DNA of 6,143 nucleotides from Prevotella sp. UBA2711 (GTDB lineage Bacteria; Bacteroidota; Bacteroidia; Bacteroidales; Bacteroidaceae): positions 1 to 6,143 of the forward strand of contig DEKX01000046.1 of NCBI GenBank assembly GCA_002354095.1, read 5' to 3'. The notes beneath the pieces were generated by a model, which saw nothing but the letters and a program-made list of their open reading frames with translations, had not been told where the DNA came from and ran no database searches. The position numbers were made by a program, and so were the translations under genes. Below, in pieces: positions 3,649 through 6,143 of this stretch (position 1 is its first letter; each line of letters starts with the position of its first letter).

Positions 3649-6143
3649 ATGGAGAACAACGAATTACGGCCCATTCAAGTGGTAAACAAAATATATCTGA
3701 AACAGCCAGTCAGAGAAGATGACATCAAGTGTTTCAGGAATGCCATGCAGAAGATGTTGAAGAACGTCAACGCGGATGAAAGCGAGGAGCACAATAAAAA
3801 TCTTGTGATGGAATTCCTTTCTGATGCATTCTATAAACATACCAATGCTATTAACACCAAGGGGAAAACTGATGCGGCAATTTATGAATCGCCAGATTCT
3901 ATTCATAGCCATGCCCTCGTACTTATAGAGGCTAAAGGACCTGGACGGCCAGACATGGCAAAGCGATCAGAACTGAATTGTAAAGCGCTGCATGAATTAA
4001 TCCTTTATTATATCCGTGAGGAAGAGAATAGTCATAATACGAAAATAAAGCATCTCATCATCACTAATTGCTTTGAGTGGTTCGTATTCGACAAGGCTTG
4101 TTTCTATCGGTTTTTCCTCGCTAGCAAGAAATTCAAGAATGAGGTGCTTGAGGCAGACCGGGAGAACACGACGGATTATGTTTACGAAAAAGTAATCCGC
4201 AGAAGAGTGGAAGAAGTAAAACACAGGCTGAAATACACATACTTCGACCTGTCAGACTATAAAGGAAAACTGGATGATGATACCATATTGACTTCCAGAA
4301 AGTTCATATCCATCTACAAGTTGCTATCTCCAACGCATCTGTTGAAACTGCCGTTCCAGAATGACCATAACGCCCTTAACAGAGGATTCTACAACGAGTT
4401 GCTTTATATCATGGGCGTTGAAGAAGTCACTGATGAAAAGGTGAAGAAAATCAAGCGTCTGAAAACCAAGCGGCAGCCTTACTCTCTGGTTGAACAAGCC
4501 ATTTCCCATTTAGACGGATACGACCTCTACGAAGAACAAGCCCTGTTTGATGCAGCATTGGGATTGGTACTTGTTTGGGTAAACAGGCTTTTGTTCTTGA
4601 AGTTGCTGGAGTCTCAACTGCTTACTTTCAATAAGGGAGCAACATCTAAACTGTTGCTTAGTTCTCGTATTCCTGACTATGACATCTTGAATGACTTGTT
4701 TATGAAAGTGCTGGCCGTTCCTATAGAACAACGTAATGAGGAATTTCGAGAGGCATTTAAGGATGTGCCCTATTTGAATAGTTCCCTGTTTGAAAAATCG
4801 GATTTAGAGAAAAATTATTTCCCCGTTAGCGGCATCCGGTTAGGCGAAATGGAAGTGATGGCGCAGACAGCCGTTAAGGATAGTAATGGTAAACGGATGA
4901 AAGGTTCGCTGCCGACACTCGAATACCTGTTTCGTTTCCTTGATGCGTTTGACTTCGGTGTTGAGAAGCAGAGCAATGAGAATTCGCTGCGACAAGACAA
5001 CAAGACCATCATCAATGCATCAGTGCTGGGAAAGATTTTTGAGAAGATAAACGGCTACAAAGACGGTTCGTTTTTCACACCAGGCTATATCACGCAGTAT
5101 ATCTGCCGCAAAACATTGCGCAGGGCTGTAGTGAACCGCTTCAACGAAGCGAAAGGTTGGAAGTGTAACGATTTCTTTGAACTCTGTGACCAAGTGGGAA
5201 CTGACAGGGACAGCCGCACGGAAGCTAACCAAATAATTAATAGTCTGAAAATTTGCGACCCAGCCGTAGGCAGCGGACATTTCCTTGTGTCTGCTCTCAA
5301 TGAACTAATTGCCATGAAGAGGGAGATGGGGGTGCTGCAAGACCACAGAGAGAAGCCAAAACCTATTGGGGAGTATATCACGGTAGAGAACGACGAACTC
5401 ATTGTAACCGATGAAGATGGCGATACATTTGTATATGACCCAAAGGATCCTCTCAGCCAGCGTGTGCAGGAGACTTTGTTCGAAGAAAAACGTACCATTA
5501 TCGAAAACTGTCTTTTTGGTGTGGACCTCAATCCCAAAAGTGTAGAGATATGCCAGCTCCGCCTTTGGATAGAATTACTGAAAAATGCCTATTATTATAA
5601 AAATGAGCAGACTGAGGAAAAAGTTCTTCAGACGCTCCCGAACATTGACATTAACATCAAGTGTGGGAACTCTCTTCTTAACAGGACTCCCTTTAACGTT
5701 GACATCCGTCAGGTTTTGGCCGCAACCAATCTCACCATTACGAAATACAAACAAGACGTAAACAACTATAAGCATACAGCCAACAAAGAAACAAAGGCAC
5801 AGCTGAAACACGATATTAACATTATCAAATCATTTTTGGCAGACGGAATCAGCAAGAATACTCCCGTTTACAAGAAATGGGTTTCTGTGGCCAAAGAACT
5901 GAACGGGTTGAGATATAATAGTTCTCTCTTCAGTGAAGCAAAGAATAAAAAAGGTAAATACGCAAAAGAAATAGCGAAGCTGGAGAAAACCGAAGCAAAG
6001 TTGAAACGTCTTGTGGACGAAATACGAGACAATAATATATATATCAATGCTTTTGAGTGGAGGTATGAGATTCCTGACGTACTTGACGATAAAGGAGTGT
6101 TTCTGGGCTTCGATGCAATTATAGGTAATCCACCATACATCAG
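3649..6143 (+). CDS. Type IIG (Eco57I-like, DUF7149-type) restriction-modification enzyme, 3' end outside the window
   Basis: 831 codons are visible without a stop. The enzyme combines DNA cleavage and N6-adenine methylation in one chain. The N-terminus (LRPIQVVNKIYLKQPV, EEHNKNLVMEFLSDAFY) matches my memory of DUF7149. A PD-(D/E)xK nuclease site is seen as GKTDAAIY with Asp75 and LIEAK with Glu94 and Lys96. A helical connector follows to about residue 460. The methyltransferase then shows motif X (GSFFTPGYI, 473-481), motif I (DPAVGSGHF, 537-545), motif II (GVDLNP, Asp626), motif III (CGNSLL, near 674) and motif IV NPPY (827-830), the gamma-class order. A lysine-rich, coiled-coil-like insert fills about 685-795. 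ATG 3649 is chosen because an in-frame TAG lies at 3643-3645. The target-recognition part is off the window, so specificity cannot be judged. It probably defends against foreign DNA. Confidence 0.95.
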   Translation, partial: MENNELRPIQVVNKIYLKQPVREDDIKCFRNAMQKMLKNVNADESEEHNKNLVMEFLSDAFYKHTNAINTKGKTDAAIYESPDSIHSHALVLIEAKGPGRPDMAKRSELNCKALHELILYYIREEENSHNTKIKHLIITNCFEWFVFDKACFYRFFLASKKFKNEVLEADRENTTDYVYEKVIRRRVEEVKHRLKYTYFDLSDYKGKLDDDTILTSRKFISIYKLLSPTHLLKLPFQNDHNALNRGFYNELLYIMGVEEVTDEKVKKIKRLKTKRQPYSLVEQAISHLDGYDLYEEQALFDAALGLVLVWVNRLLFLKLLESQLLTFNKGATSKLLLSSRIPDYDILNDLFMKVLAVPIEQRNEEFREAFKDVPYLNSSLFEKSDLEKNYFPVSGIRLGEMEVMAQTAVKDSNGKRMKGSLPTLEYLFRFLDAFDFGVEKQSNENSLRQDNKTIINASVLGKIFEKINGYKDGSFFTPGYITQYICRKTLRRAVVNRFNEAKGWKCNDFFELCDQVGTDRDSRTEANQIINSLKICDPAVGSGHFLVSALNELIAMKREMGVLQDHREKPKPIGEYITVENDELIVTDEDGDTFVYDPKDPLSQRVQETLFEEKRTIIENCLFGVDLNPKSVEICQLRLWIELLKNAYYYKNEQTEEKVLQTLPNIDINIKCGNSLLNRTPFNVDIRQVLAATNLTITKYKQDVNNYKHTANKETKAQLKHDINIIKSFLADGISKNTPVYKKWVSVAKELNGLRYNSSLFSEAKNKKGKYAKEIAKLEKTEAKLKRLVDEIRDNNIYINAFEWRYEIPDVLDDKGVFLGFDAIIGNPPYI

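Noticed and set aside
5085..5537. Minus-strand frame of 150 codons, and other minus-strand frames from 3664 to 6140
   Set aside because: All lie within the Type IIG enzyme, whose reading frame is continuous and has intact nuclease and methyltransferase motifs.
3649..6143. Identification of the methyltransferase as BREX PglX or a DISARM methylase
   Set aside because: The protein has its own N-terminal PD-(D/E)xK site with Asp75, Glu94 and Lys96, and no BREX or DISARM partner gene is visible; a Type IIG enzyme fits better.

Overview
The window looks like accessory DNA from a member of the Bacteroidales, probably Prevotella/Segatella- or Bacteroides-like. The -7 promoter motif TAnnTTTG occurs beside gene starts (minus strand 10-17 and 2808-2815, plus strand 3386-3393). 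Shine-Dalgarno sequences are mostly absent. The protein families recognised from memory (a DUF6371-like Toprim protein, a small RepA-like ATPase, and a DUF7149/Eco57I-type enzyme beside a small Xre regulator) are typical of Bacteroidetes islands. No database search was possible.

Left part (1-2815): a leftward, operon-like cluster. In transcription order it holds a methionine-rich 107-residue protein of unknown function (2774-2451), a RecA/RepA-like AAA ATPase of 378 residues (2403-1267), a DUF6371-like protein with Toprim-type acidic motifs (1147-377), and a 118-residue helix-turn-helix protein (374-18). Another -7 box overlaps the last stop codon and should serve a gene outside the window. 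A helicase-like ATPase, a primase-like protein and a small HTH protein together are typical of the replication/mobilisation module of integrated mobile elements, but no integrase, relaxase or attachment site is visible. A 105-bp imperfect palindrome with C/G-tract arms lies between the ATPase and DUF6371 genes, and a 17-bp tandem repeat forms the ATPase leader.

Middle part (2811-3433): about 620 bp of AT-rich DNA with no convincing gene. It holds the diverging promoters of the two flanking operons, several hairpins (3000-3026, 3030-3066, 3289-3314), repeated minus-strand -7-like boxes and a 13-bp direct repeat.

Right part (3434-6143): a rightward pair made of a 68-residue Xre-family regulator and, 8 bp downstream, a large single-chain Type IIG (Eco57I-like) restriction-modification enzyme. 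The enzyme has an N-terminal PD-(D/E)xK nuclease and a gamma-class N6-adenine methyltransferase. The window cuts it just after the NPPY catalytic motif, so the target-recognition region is missing. The regulator probably controls expression of the pair. Overall this looks like a defence gene pair next to the replication module of a mobile element. The families are known; the least explained features are the palindrome, the tandem-repeat leader and the structured intergenic region.
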